Shown in pieces: positions 13,503-26,222 of a DNA stretch of 64,000 nt; the first letter of the stretch is position 1, and every line of letters begins with the position of its first letter. The DNA is from Fennellomyces sp. T-0311. Its lineage: Eukaryota > Mucoromycota > Mucoromycetes > Mucorales > Lichtheimiaceae. Both the position numbers and the translations under genes were made by a program. The stretch covers positions 248,001 through 312,000 of the forward strand of contig JALLLT010000030.1 of the NCBI GenBank assembly GCA_025266875.1, written 5' to 3'. The notes beneath the pieces are model-generated. The model did not search any database. It was not told where the DNA came from and saw only the letters and a program-made list of their open reading frames with translations.

Positions 13503-16343
13503 ATGAAAAAAGGATACGTATCCATTTCCCAGGAGCCGCAAGTGGCGCCACCTTCACAACCCCAATACATGTCTGATCTTCATCACGAGAAATCCACGTC
13601 TTCTGTTGATATGGCTTATTCCCGAGATTCAACAGCCATGTTTGATCGATTTCTAGAATGGTGCCGTCAAACGTACACCGGTGATCGTCATAACGCCAAT
13701 GCACCCTTGTTGCCATGCGAAAAGCGCCATGTTACCGCTCAACCTCAACCTCGTAGACCAAAATGGTCCATGTTCCTTGCCGGTGGTGCTGCTGTATTAG
13801 GCAGCGTGTTTCTGTACAATCACTTTGTGCCTGGAAACACTCTTTTCCAAGGTATATAACAAACAAATCTAATCTTGTCGAAATCCAAACTTGCATAATA
13901 ACTAACTTTGATATCAGATTTTGCGGAAGATTACAGTGATCCCGAGATTATTATGAAGGCACTCCCATCCAGTGATTCCATTCGAGACTTTTTCCATTAT
14001 TATGCATCCGAACCGCATTTGGCTGGATCACACGCCGATAAGCGTCAAGCTGAATGGACTCTCAGCAAGTTCCAAGAATTTGGTATTCCGAACGCCACTA
14101 TTGAGACTTATTATCCTTGGCTCAACACACCCAAGACGCGTCGTCTTGCTATTGTTAGCGGACCCGAAGAATTCCTGTACGAAGCCAAACTTTCAGAGGA
14201 CGTTGTTCCCCAAGATCCTTCTTCCAATCATCCAAACGCATTGCCCACTTTCCATGGTAAGTTTTTTTGTATACTAACTTTTTTTTTGTTTGTATAATAA
14301 CAACAAAAAAATTGTTAAGGTTATTCCGCTGATGGCAACGTTACTGGTTCCGTCGTTTATGTCAACTATGGTCGCTTGAATGATTTCCAATTCCTTGCTG
14401 CTCGAGGTGTCAACTTTACCGGTACCATTGCTTTGATGCGTCATGGCAACATTGCCCGCGGTCTCAAGGTCCGCATGGCTGAAAAGTTTGGTTGCGTTGG
14501 TGCATTGCTGTACTCTGATCCTATGGAAGATGGCCCTTTCAATAAGGAAACTGATGAATCTGAACCTGCCGAATCTTACCCCAATGGTCCATGGAGATCT
14601 CCATCTTCAGTTGAACGAGGAACTGTTCAATACATGTCCATTTTGCCCGGTGATATGCTGACCCCTGGTTACGCCGCTACTGAGAACGCCACTCGGTTAG
14701 ACCCCGAAGAAACTTATGCAATGCCCAAGATTCCTTCCCTTCCCATCTCTTGGTCTGATGCTTTGCCGCTCTTCCAAGCCATGGAAGGCCTTGGCTTGAA
14801 GGGTGAAATCGATTGGCTCGGTGGCCTTTGTGAAGTCAACTATTACAGTGGTCCCAGTGTTGCTCAAGTTAACCTTGTCAACATCAACGAATACAAGATT
14901 AAGCCTATCTGGAATGTTATTGGCCGTATTGAAGGTGCTATCGAACCTCACCGCGCTGTTATCATTGGTAAGCTTTTTTTTTTGTTTTTTGTTTTTGTTT
15001 TTTTCTGTTTTTTTTTTTTTTTCAACAGTGGATTGATTTCATGGAATAGGTACCCATCGTGATGCTTGGGGATTCGGTGGTGCGGATGCCTCCTCCGGTT
15101 CCGCTGTTTTGGTAATATTACAATGAAATAGTACATGCATGAGATTCTAACATATTTTGAGTATAGCTCGAACTTGTTCGCATTTTCGGTGTTTTGCTTG
15201 AACGCGGCTGGCAACCCCGTCGCACTTTGATCATTGCCTCTTGGGATGGCCAAGGCTATGGTTCCGTTGGCTCTACCGAATGGGTCGAAGATCACAAGGA
15301 GTGGCTCGATGAGCAAGCCGTTGCCTACATCAATGTTGACCAAGCAATAACTGGCCCACACTTCTCTGCCCAGGCATCGCCCCTTTTGAACAGTTTGATC
15401 TTTGACATTACTCAAGAGGTCATGGATCCGCATACAAGCATGTCTGTGTATGAAGCATGGAAGCAAGACCGTGAAACCATGGCTGTTCAGAAGAAGAAGA
15501 AGCACCACGATGACACTGAGACACCCACTGCTCCTCTTGTCAAGATGATCAATGCTCTCGGTGGTGGCTCCGACTACATGGCATTCTACGAACATCTTGG
15601 TATTTCTAGCATGTCCATGAGCTTCCAAGGCGATTATGGTGTCTACCACAGCAACTACGACAGGTAAAACATTTACTTTTTAGAGCGAATTTTCTTGCTG
15701 AAATATGATTTGCAGCATTTACTGGATGGAACACTTCGGTGATCCCACTTACGAATATCACCAAACCATGGTCCGCATTTGGGGCCTTATTGCTCTTCGT
15801 CTATCCAGCAATTCATTGCTTCCCATGTCCCCGCTTGACTACTCCACTGAACTTAGCGTACGGGTTGCTGCCATGGCCAACGACCAAGGCTGTGCCACTC
15901 TCCCTGAGCTATCTGCTGCCGTTGCTGCGTTGCACGAAACCAGTCTCCACTTTAACCACAAGCTTGAAAAGTTGCAAAAGAAGCTTGACAAGTACCACAT
16001 GTTCAATATTTTCAAGAAGCATCACAAGAAGACACAAAAGAAGCTTGTCAAGGCCAACGAGCGACTTGCGCAGTACGAACGCGCATTCATTGATCCTGTC
16101 GGCCTTCCTGGTCGCGAATGGTTCAAGCATATTGTGTATGCTCCGGATCTTTACGCCGGTTACAAGGCATCTGTCTTCCCCAGCATCATTGAGGCCATCG
16201 ATCAAGGCGCAAGCCCAAGTTTCACGCGTGAAATGGAGGAGCGTGCTGCTCGCTTCATTGAAGGTGCACGTGGATTGCTCAAGGGCAAACATGAGCGTCT
16301 TCAGGGCGATGACGGCGATGATTTGGATGACGACGAAGAGTAA
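13503..16343 (+). CDS. Transferrin-receptor/PSMA-like M28-fold membrane protein, catalytic Glu pair missing
   Basis: Type II membrane protein of the transferrin-receptor/glutamate-carboxypeptidase II family (yeast Tre1/Tre2 and Vps70 relatives). Six exons: 13503-13851, 13918-14256, 14320-14967, 15050-15111, 15167-15663 and 15716-16343, giving 840 residues. A cytosolic N-terminus is followed by one hydrophobic segment (WSMFLAGGAAVLGSVFLY, about residues 82-99), a PA-type domain (GSVVYVNYGRLNDF, GALLYSDP) and the M28 fold (GTHRDAWGFGGADASSGSA). The dimerisation domain ends with ERAFIDPVGLPGREWFKHIVYAP. The zinc ligands His (THRDAW), Asp (GGAD), Asp (YINVD) and His (VYHSNYD) are present. However, the segment that is SWDAEEFG in active PSMA reads SWDGQGYGS, so the general-base Glu and the adjacent Glu ligand are both absent. 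Peptidase activity is therefore doubtful, and a sorting or receptor-adaptor role, as for Tre1/2, is more likely. The C-terminus is strongly acidic. Confidence 0.9.
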
Positions 16344-16611
16344 ATATGTAGTTTTTGTGTACTTTGAACCATTTCCATCTGTTGTAATAAATATGAGTTG
16401 AGAAAAAGAAAAACTAAACAACAAATTGGCTGGCAACAAAGGGTTGCTACACGGCAGAGAGGCCGTATTGCCTGCAGAATGATGGAAAGAACCGCTCGGG
16501 TCAAACACAGCCAATCAGAAAATGACATGAAGAAAGAGAGGGGGTATGTTCGCTTGGTTCGATTAAAATTGAAACCCACTACGCTATTCTTCTTTTCGTT
16601 ACTGAGGCACC

Positions 16612-17643
16612 ATGGCCGAATACCAGTACGACGAAGAGGGCTTCAATTTCTATTACTTTGTAATCTCTGTTCTCTCATTATGTCTGGTGCCCATCACATT
16701 ACATACACTCTATTCGGGATGGAAGTCGGCCAGTACGTGTTTAGTTACCACGCACGCCCCTTTATTATTATAACCATCCGCATCACATAGGATCCAAAGA
16801 CGAAGAGAACCTATGCAATTGCGAGACGTGTCAACAAGAACGGACTAAACTTCGCAGCGCCCAACCCAATCGCGTCACCGGTCAACTCTTCAGACCAAAG
16901 TGAGCCTTTGCAAGTTGTCAAAAAGGGCAAAAAAAATAACTTACGCACCGCCTTTGAAGGATTCTGTTTTTGATTGCAGGTTGGATCGCCGTGGCGTTGC
17001 TCGCTTACCAAGTTTCCTTTGCTGAGACTCCAAAGGCGCATTGGGATCCTTATGAGATCTTGGGGATTGGTGAAGTAAGTCTCTTTGCGACGTGTATAAT
17101 AGAGTACACGTGCTGATCTGGTTTCCACAGGGCGCAACACTGCCAGAAATCAAAAAAGTATACAAAAAGTTGTCATTGGTCTACCATCCCGACAAAGCAC
17201 AGCCAGGCACGGAAAAGGAATCCGAAGAACGCTTCATCCAGATCAGCAAGGCCTATCAAGTGTACGTCTTCCACTTTCAATGTTGATTGAATCGCAGCCA
17301 GACTAATGTGTGTGCAGCTTGACGGATGAGGATGTGCGCAAGAATTACGAACAGTACGGTCATCCTGACGGAAAGCAGTCGTACACGGTCGGTGTCGCGT
17401 TGCCAAAGAATCTGGTTGAAGGTGGCAACAGCAAGTTCGTGTTGGCCATCTATGCTTGTATCTTTGGTCTTGGTTTACCCTACTATATCGTACGTGCGCA
17501 TAAATGAAGCATAAGTTTAGGGAGCTAATGTCGTCGTTACAGGCGCGATGGTGGTATAACTCGCGACGACACACCAAGGATCGCATTCTGAACGGAACAA
17601 TGAGAGTATTTGTGAAGGAGCTGAAGGAAAATGCAGACTTTAA

Positions 17644-17680
<37 letters not shown>

Positions 17681-19159
17681 TGGCAGGGAGGCATGGACTG
17701 GGCTAACGTACATGTTGCAGCGTTGATCCGGGTTCTCGCGGGTGCTCACGAATTCGCAGAAAACATTCCATCCCGATCAACCGACAAGACGCTGCTTCAA
17801 GCAATTGATAACTCTATTGCACAAGAGCTCGAGAACCGTTTCGGTGAAAAGTATGAACGCGCTGGCGAGGTAAGGGTTTCCTACGGTGGGAATATGGAGT
17901 AGCAAGCTAATGCCATGCCAGGACGTCCCCGAGTACCGCAAGAAGACAGCCACGCTTCTGTACGCCTACTTTTTGCGCGTCAACCTGAACAGCAAGGGAT
18001 CGGGAAGCGAGACAAAGGCTCTTTTGCAGGGTAACATCAGATTGCAGTTTATGCATCAAGACGACTGATCAGGTTACACACTAGATCAACGCTTTATTAT
18101 CGAAAAGTCCATTCATCTCCTTCAAGGTCTGTTGCAAATCGCCATTGTCAAGCAGTGGTTGGGCGTGGCTTCGAACCTCATGGATTTGCAGCAACACTTG
18201 TTGCAGGCTACGTATCCCGGTGAACAATCCGTCAAGCAACTTCCTCACGTCGACACTGCTCTCTTGCGCCGTTACTATCGTGCCAAGAAGAAGCATATCC
18301 ATTCCATCCAGCAAACCTTGGCATTGTCCGAAGCCGAACGCAAGGAATTCTTCCAGCCACTTGGCAAGCAACAGTACCTTGATGCCGTTGAAGTGGCCAA
18401 CCGCATTCCCAAGTTGAAGGTCAACAAGGCAGTATTTAGAGGTAATTGCACGTGCATCTGTCCCTCGCCTCTTTCTTGCTGATCGACCCAAAAATAGTTG
18501 TCGGTGATAGGATTATCACTCCGGGCGCCATTGTCACATTTGTTCTCAAATTGCAAAACACCGATGCCACTGTAGAAAAGTCGGAAAAACGTACAGCCGA
18601 GGACAGCGACGATGAAGATTTGCTTGATGATGTTACTGGCAAGACCAAGGAGATCGATCAGGAGAATGGAACGCTTCCCTTGGCACACACGCCTTATTAT
18701 CCTGGAGTAAGAGTTCTTTATGTGTCCGAAAGAACGAGTGATTCACCGATTGCTGTATAGGAAAAGAAGCCATATTGGTGGGTATTCTTGGGCGATCCCA
18801 AGGTGAACCGGATTCTGGTACCACCCAAGAAAGTTACTGATATCACTGGCGAACAAACCGTCCAAATCACTTTCCCTGGTCCTCCCAAGCCAGGAACATA
18901 CACTTTCTCGCTGTTTGTAAAGTCGGATACCTATGTCGGCACTGATATCCAACAGGACATCAAGTTGACCATTCGTGACAAATCAGACCTGCCGCCAGAG
19001 GAAGAGGTGGATGACAGCATATCTGAACCTGAGGAAGATTCTATTGCTGGTCAGATGAAATTGATGCGGGAACAAGGATTATCTGGAGCTTTGGCCGGTA
19101 GTCAGAACGCCGCCAAGGCCAACGACGATAGCGACTCGGATAGCAGCGATGATGAGTAA
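16612..19159 (+). CDS. SEC63: Sec63, ER translocon J-protein
   Basis: Subunit of the Sec62/63 complex that recruits the lumenal Hsp70 (BiP/Kar2) to the Sec61 channel for post-translational import into the ER. Eleven exons: 16612-16732, 16791-16899, 16960-17074, 17131-17261, 17318-17489, 17543-17645, 17721-17869, 17922-18030, 18085-18441, 18498-18706 and 18761-19159, giving 657 residues. Order of features: N-terminal YDEEGFNFYYFVISVLSL membrane segment, second membrane segment ILFLIAGWIAVALLAYQVS, and a lumenal J-domain with the HPD motif (VYHPDKAQPG, about residues 134-136). A third membrane segment (KFVLAIYACIFGLGLPYYIV) precedes WWYNSRR and the cytosolic Brl/Sec63 domain, with KKPYWWVFLGD and FPGPPKPGTYTF. 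The tail is acidic. The intron 2 acceptor at 16958-16959 was chosen over the later CAG because it alone restores the second membrane segment and the frame. Confidence 0.96.
17646..17677 (+). repeat. (GT)16 microsatellite starting at a splice donor
   Basis: Sixteen uninterrupted GT dinucleotides form the first 32 nt of the 75-nt SEC63 intron 6 (17646-17720). The donor GT is therefore the first unit of the repeat and has no normal GTAAGT context. Confidence 0.95.
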
Positions 19160-20221
19160 AACAAAAATAAACAAAAAAGGAAGCCCATAATTTGTCACGG
19201 GTTGTCCGTGCGATATCGAGTGAAATAGAACGATACTACGGCTTTAATTGTGTCGTTCCACTTGAGATCTTCGAGATCTTTGTAAGCAAACACATGTTCT
19301 GAACCGGGCGGGTCAAGCATCCTTTTTGCTAACGAAGCGACACGGCCGACTAGCGTATACCCTTATTAATAACGTGAGAAAATAGATATTGGTCGGTACT
19401 ACGGTTATATATAGGCTTTAGACAATGCAGAGCCATTCGAGATCGTTTCCATGGTCGCGGCTCTGCTAAACATGGATCCACCCCCTTTAGGATAGTAAAA
19501 TATAACTTGATAAGTAGATATGTGGATTCAGGGACCGATTTTCGGTCACGGTGCAATGTCCTAAACAAGAACAACCATATCTCAAATGGCATACGACGAT
19601 GCTATCGACAAGTAATCGAATGTCAGTGCAAAGCCTCGGTGTCGAACAGCGGCTCTGTTCTATATGTATACACGGCTGTAGCCTGGGGCCAAATAAACAA
19701 AAGAAGGTTTGGAAGCAAAGGATGTGCCAAGCTCTCGCTTCACAGTTCTCATTGCTTACGAAAAGTCTAATGTTGTAAATGTCGCACAAACAGAATATTT
19801 GACGGACCATGGCTCAGGTTATTGGCCAGGGAAGCTCAAACCTCAAAAGGCAAAGTGGGGGCTTGACACAATGCAGCTATGGAAATAAAATATCCTCCGC
19901 GGTTGCCAAGGTGGCGAATCAGCAGAAAGGCTTTCAATGATCAGAAAAACCATGGTTTGTTTAATCAGTGCACAACGGGTCTGGCAATAGAGTTGTACAA
20001 AAAAGTTGGTAACGCCTCAGCCACTGCCGGTTGTTACTCAAGAGCTAGCAAGACAAGCCCTTCAATGGCAGTGGGTGGGTGGGGGGAGGGACGCAAAAAA
20101 AACTCCGGTCACTTTTTTGAGACAGCATGATCGACCCACGGCGGCTCAGTACACACGCGGTGGGCGTCTCTTTCTTTTCCCTTTCAACTCTTTTTCCCTC
20201 TTTCCCTTCGTTCCTCGAACA
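19160..20221. other. Intergenic region, promoter of the downstream pseudokinase gene
   Basis: 1.06 kb between two plus-strand genes. Short antiparallel open frames at 19487-19810 show no features. The final 70 bases before the next ATG are strongly pyrimidine-rich (TTTCTTTTCCCTTTC...), a common feature upstream of fungal start sites. Confidence 0.45.
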
Positions 20222-21867
20222 ATGCTTCTGCGCTATCTGATACCGTCGGATGCAAAGTTCTATACTCAGTACGCGGTGCCACTTATTGGGTCGTGTCCGG
20301 AACGCTTCGACCTCGACGGGTTTCGAGCGCGGCTGACCAAGGACATTCGACATGGCGGGCGACATTGGGACGATTTCGAAACAGCGTTTAAGGATTTCCA
20401 GCGGGACACGGACGCGCAGTATGAAATGCACCCAAGGTTTGGGCGATATGCAAGTATATGCATGTGTTGTGAACCTTCCTGACTAAACTGAAAGATTTAT
20501 TGTAGGTGTGGGATGTGGCAGACCAGTGGTATCAGAAATGGAATGTGATCTTCTCGCTGGACCACATGTGGAATTGGACGCCTAGCAACCTTCTGGAAGA
20601 CGACGAGACGAGTGATGAAGAAGACGCTGCGGGCCAACGACCGTTCCAGCCCGCGACCATGGAACCTTGGCTCGATCACATTTCACAGCGGCATAATATT
20701 CACCCGAACCACCGGCAAATGCTCGAACGTATCTATGGGCAGCTCGTCAGGGCCAATCAGACCAACCGCCCGCTCGCACTCGTCGGCGCAGGCAGCCTCA
20801 ACACCCTGCCCTTCTTTCCGCCCTCGTGGTTCGTCGACAAGCAGCCACAGAAACAGGCTCCCGACGAAGGTCTGGCCTCATCCTTTGTCGCACGCTTTGT
20901 GCCACCGTACCGCCTGACTCATGTACCGGAGCGCTGGGATCGTGTGTTTTTAAAGGGCTTGACAGTGATGGATCTTTCGCGTCAGGTGAGCTTACCATAG
21001 TCATCGGGTTTGCATGTTGCTTTAACGCTTCCCCCCTCCCCCAACTTTCCACAGTTCACCGTTGATCCAAACTTCTTCATATCGACACTGCCCATTTACG
21101 GCGTGACGCTGCATCACGACGACACCACGGGATACAGCTATTTAGTGCTGGTCATGAAGAAGGCCGCGTACGGCAGTCTCGAACAAAGTTTGGAGCGCGA
21201 GATCCCAACCAATTATGACAAACCACGTGCATTGGCTCTGAGTGTGACAAAACGCATCAAGGATCTTCACTGGGAGTTCGTCCATGGCAACGTGCATCCA
21301 CGCAACATCTTACTCAACTTTGCCGACCACATGGGCGAACTAACCGACATTACATTCATGCAGCGCAATTCCAACAGCGAGCCGCATTGTCACCGGGGCG
21401 GGCGATGGCCATACTTGGCACCTGAGCTAGCAACACAGGGATTGTCATCCGCAGCAGACATTTACGCGCTGGGCATCGTGTTGTGGCAACTTGTGTCTCG
21501 TGTCACGTTCCCGGACAATGCGCTGGTGGACCCCCAGGTGTATCGCATCGAACCCATCCCGGGCATCATGAAGGAGTGGGAGGATCTGTACGTGGACTGC
21601 CTGCAGAGTGACCCGAGTAAGCGACCAAACGCGTACACAGTATACAGGCGTCTCGAGAAAATACCTGAGGGCGTGGATCTAGACCCAAGCGTGACAGCGT
21701 ACATTCACGCGCGACGAAACGAAACAAGCACGTTCCTGGAAAATCACCGGTTGTCGGGCAACACCACAGCCGAGGTTGGCGACCGTGTTTGGACTGCGTC
21801 TGTAACGCGTTGGGTCAACCAAAGTCTCGACAAGTATCCCAGCCTCATCCAAAACTTCACCTTATGA
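20222..21867 (+). CDS. Protein kinase-like protein, predicted pseudokinase
   Basis: Three exons: 20222-20449, 20506-20985 and 21055-21867, giving 506 residues. The first intron is GC-AG (donor GCAAGT), the only choice that keeps the frame. The N-terminal 230 residues have no family I recognise. The C-terminal half is a kinase-like lobe: LVLVMKKAAYGSLEQSL resembles the hinge, followed by VHGNVHPRNILL where active kinases have HRDLKPxN (about residues 312-323), LTDITF where DFG should be, WPYLAPEL as the APE motif, and DIYALGIVLWQLV as helix F. The HRD Asp is replaced by Asn and DFG is not intact, while the scaffold Asn and APE remain. No convincing glycine loop is seen. A catalytically inactive signalling scaffold is the simplest reading. 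Homologues with the same changes would support this. Confidence 0.8.
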
Positions 21868-21925
21868 TTTGTCATCGTTCGTTCTCTCTCGCTCATCTGT
21901 AAAACGTACACCACTCTCAAAAACG

Positions 21926-21926
21926 C

Positions 21927-21958
<32 letters not shown>
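21926..21958 (+). repeat. (CAA)11 microsatellite in the 3' flank of the pseudokinase gene
   Basis: Eleven perfect CAA units, followed by a CA-rich stretch (CACACGCACACGCACACCAC). It lies 60 bases after the stop codon, probably in the 3' UTR. Confidence 0.95.
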
Positions 21959-22111
21959 ATACACGCACACGCACACCACAAACACTCACACATACCACAT
22001 TACACCATTTACATTACACTCGCCCCAGTTTCTATAATATCGTACTTTGTAAAAATCCGTATAGCTCATTAAAACCATCTTATTACTGTACTGTCTCTTT
22101 TTTTTATTGAA

Positions 22112-25100
22112 CTACGACAGATCAAACCCGGCCTCGGCGTTGATTGCGTACGATAGTTTTCTGACATTTGTGTTAGTATCGCTCACATGAAGCACGTATC
22201 TCTTCCACCACTTACTCGCGCAGGATTCTATAGCTGCTGAACTGTGGCAATTTCAGCAAATTGATGCACGTTGAACTAGTTGGTAATCGTTTGTCATCAA
22301 CACCTGCCAATCTGATACAAATCTGCGGTCGCAGCTCCTTGAAACCCAAGAGCGGAGGTCGCGAGCATGATGTGACAAACTTGACAAACTTCATCCGCTG
22401 CTCGTTATCGAAACTGTACAACGCCTTCCACAGATTTTGTACCGTTTCATCTTGCTCCGTGAACCCAGAATAGACTACATGGGCGCGGAGGTCTTCCAGA
22501 TCGATAGGTACAGATGCGCCGCCGAGTAATATCTGAAGCTCAGCCTAAAGGTTTCCAAAGTCAGTGCTATTGTGTGTGTGCGGGCGTGTGTGCGTGATGC
22601 TTGCCTGATTAAACATGCGGAGCCATTTTATGTCAACAATGGTCGACAGTCCTTTGAAGAATGCTCTAGACTGCTTAGCTATTTGCACATTCAGGCGGTA
22701 ATTTGCAACACGGTAGACGTAGTGGATCCGATTGGTGTTGGTCACAGGCACATTACTGCCATTTTGAATAAGCTCCACAGTCCGTGCTTTGCCATACTCT
22801 AGCAAAAAAACCCCCCAAAAAAACTGTCAATATTAAACATAAACACAAACAAAAAGAATATACATGTTTACCATTGTCTGTCAGTGAAAAATCGAGCGAT
22901 AAATCCTCCACGTCCCCTTGGAAGTTCTTGACAGCAATCAGGCCATTATAGAGTTCTGGATCTAGTGATGGAAGATCATCCACTAAAAGAAATTGTGCTT
23001 AGCTTTTCTCTCTCCCTGTCAAGAAAAAGAAAGCGACATTGCTTACAGTAGTTTATGCCGCCCAAGGCTTTCTTCAAAAAGAACTCAGCAAAGCCCACGT
23101 CGAGAAGAATGCCTTCGTACACAGCTTTGCCGATGATCAGGCCTAAAAACTCAAAGTAGGCGAGCTGACTCGCTACATAAAGTAATTATTAAGGTTGTCG
23201 TACAACATATTGTATGCAACGTTACTTACATTCTGTTGCATATTCACTAGGGTTCGGGTACAGCAGTTGATCAGGCGTTGCGCGGAAAAGACCATAGTTG
23301 GTATCGAATGCCTCGTGTCCAAGACTACATCATGAAATACTTTAGAAAAAAAAACCCTTCTTGATACTGGAATAGACGCTATTATGTTTTCGGTAACGCC
23401 TTTCCCCATGACTGGTTCCACTTTTTTAGGTTATTACCTTGTAAGGAATTCTTTAAACACACCACCACCATCAATGCCCGCTTCTTGTAGTCCAAATTCG
23501 TCAACAAAGCTGATGGATATCCTTCGTTTCAAGTCAGGCCCTGGTTACACGAAATAGGTTTTTAGCTTCTAGAATTAACTCTCTAATTGTTTTCCCCACC
23601 CCCAAAGCACCTCTTGTCCTACCTAATGCATACAAATGCGTAAACCCGTCTTCAAACACATGATCGCGCCGTATAGTCACTTCCGCGGCGGGCCGTAAAA
23701 CGTGATCTAGATCATTGCGTCGCCTGTCGTTTTGCACAAACATCCGAAAGATTTCCACCCGCTGTTCAAACGGAATGACAAATGGTATATTGTTCAGCAC
23801 ACCGAGACGTGGACTTATCAATGCCAGTCGGGTTTTTGATGGCTGCCGAGATTGTTGTTCTGGGTTATTCTCGAGTGAAAACTCTTCAGCAACCGCATCA
23901 CTTGAGAACCCTTCGGTATCGAGCTTCTTGATAAGCCAGTGATCGGCCGGGCAAAATGTCCGTCGAGAACTATATACTCACGAAACATTAATAACTCGCT
24001 AATTATGCTGGTAGCAAACCTTACTCCCTAGTGTGTATTTGTTGCAAGACATGAGTCACCGTGTTCCTCAGCTGAGATATCCGGATGCCGGTACTTCCAA
24101 GTATGCTTTCCATATCCAGTGAACCAGCTCGCCAAAACAGAGTAAAGGCTATGTTCTGCGCCCCATAGTAAGTAAAAGCCTAACTCTAAAATAGCATATT
24201 CTAAGCCCATACCTTGAGGTGTCTGCTGAACTGGACAATCTGTTTCAGGGTAAGCTGATTACCCAAAGATGTCTTGTCAAAGAACTCATCGTCGCCAATG
24301 GTCAAAAGAAGTCTAGTATACATTTCACATAGCAAGTAAAATGTTGCCCATATCTCGGTCCCCGTGCGCTCTATTTCAATATCATGTCAAGATGTTGTCG
24401 TTCATTAGTATAATATGACTACTTACCAGTGATTGCACGTAACGCATCGGGAAGCCTATCCATGACGCGGTCATCATCGTCAAAGATCCTGGCATAAGGA
24501 TGGTTTGACCACACCTTCCAGAAAAACTGAGCCAAATGTACAGCAACGGTTTTGTTTGTATCCGACCACCACCTGTGGTAAAGCAAGGTGTTGATGATCG
24601 AGTCTTTCTTTGATGGCCATTGTATCATTAGGGTATTAAACAGGCACGCCATATCGCCTGATATTTCTTGAACATCGGTAGTCGTAGATGAAGATGCCGC
24701 CGCTGCCAAGTTTATGAAATGACGCACGAGTGTGTCAATATGTTGTGTATCATACAATGATTCAAGCCGTTCTTTAATGCGCGGATCGGCTTGCACGTGA
24801 ACTTCTGCCATGATGGTATCGTGGGTTCCCTCGTCTTCCGAATCGTCGGATAAATCAGAGACTATACAAGCACGGTTACCACCTGTGGTATAATCTGCTT
24901 TTAGAATGACCCTTACCTTCGTGTAGTATCTCGCTACGTTTCGGCTCAGCAAAGTATGCCGGTGATATGTTGGAAAGCAAAACTTGGACCGATTTGGCAT
25001 ATAATTCCTGTAAAAAAAAACCACATAAGTTTTTTTTATACAGGTAGCATCGATGGTTGTTTTACCAGAGCTCCCTCCAGATAAATATCCGGTTGAACCT

Positions 25101-26222
25101 TGGCCAGTTGCGTTATGTTTATTAACAACCCTGCAGCCTTATTCTCTTCGGTCCATGCATTGCGGTCATTTAAACGTATGATGGATTTCAATACTGCACT
25201 GAATGGTAGTTCCTGCATGTACTGTGTCGCTACTGCGGTTGACAAGTTGTCGGCGAAGAACAGAACCGATAACACGTCTTGAACAATCAAGTCGAGTACG
25301 AGATCGCGATCCAAACGTACATCCTTCTTCTCTGCCCTTTGCACCGTACTTCCGCCAAACAATCCCGACATGACTGGTCTAATCGGTGGTGGTCGCCATT
25401 GTAGCATTGTGGATGGTGCAAAGTGGTAGGGTGGCTGACAGCGGATCACATCCATGATAATGGTCAATGCATCGCTGACCAGTGCGGGGTGGTTGATGGT
25501 GGGTTGTATTGCCTTTAAGAGGTCTCCGTTAATCAGAACGTGTGTGGCTATCCGCAAATAGTCCTCTCGGTTTGCATAAATATCGGGGTTCATAGCAGCG
25601 GCCAAAAATTGAAGGATTGGTTGGACTTGGCTAATACTCGGTAAGTCGATCGTGGGTCTCCACTTTTCCATATACACGCTTACGTTGTCTCCATATACAC
25701 GATGGGCAGGAGGATTTTGTTGATCAAGAGAATAATGCGCCACGCCCAGATATCGTCCTGACTCGATTGGGAAAACAGCCGCACCAAAACAGACGCGTCG
25801 TTGGACCGGGATAGTAACACACGGCAAAACTGGTTCGCTGTTGCTGCATTGCAAGGTAAGGTGCCGTATACAATCAAGAACTTTTGCATGCACAGAGCGA
25901 TCGTCTCGATTCGTAAATCGTTGCTGAGCTGTTTCAAAAGATTATGCAGATCTACTCGATGCTGTTGTCGTACTCGCGCAGCTTCTTGTCGGCCACGGAA
26001 AAACGCCTAGGACCAAAATGTCAGCAATGTCCAGTACTTCCTGCAAAAAGGTTCTCCAACCTGAATCCTGATTGCACTGCGTAGCCTTATCCGCTCTTGC
26101 TCTCTGGCTCTTCGGTCCGCTTGAGCTTTGGCCATGAGAGACTTTTTGTCCTCACGACTCTTGGTGCCCCCGAGATTTATATTTCGCTTCGGCTTGAAAT
26201 TGCCATCAAACGTGAAGTTCAT
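22112..26222 (-). CDS. HUL5: HECT E3 ubiquitin ligase, UBE3C/Hul5 type
   Basis: Proteasome-associated HECT ligase that extends ubiquitin chains on stalled or misfolded substrates. Fifteen exons: 26222-26061, 26006-25684, 25630-25066, 25007-24917, 24861-24427, 24370-24213, 24155-24025, 23969-23623, 23540-23438, 23324-23230, 23172-23047, 22982-22872, 22798-22605, 22544-22216 and 22160-22112. They join to 1072 residues, close to human UBE3C at 1083. The N-terminus ([19 protein letters not shown], then a basic helix and IQAFFRGR, an IQ-like motif) is that of UBE3C. The HECT domain runs from about [10 protein letters not shown] through [45 protein letters not shown] and [15 protein letters not shown]. 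The catalytic Cys is in [13 protein letters not shown] (about residue 1040), 32 residues from the end as in UBE3C. The 13th intron has a GC donor. The gene is divergent from RAD52. Confidence 0.96.
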
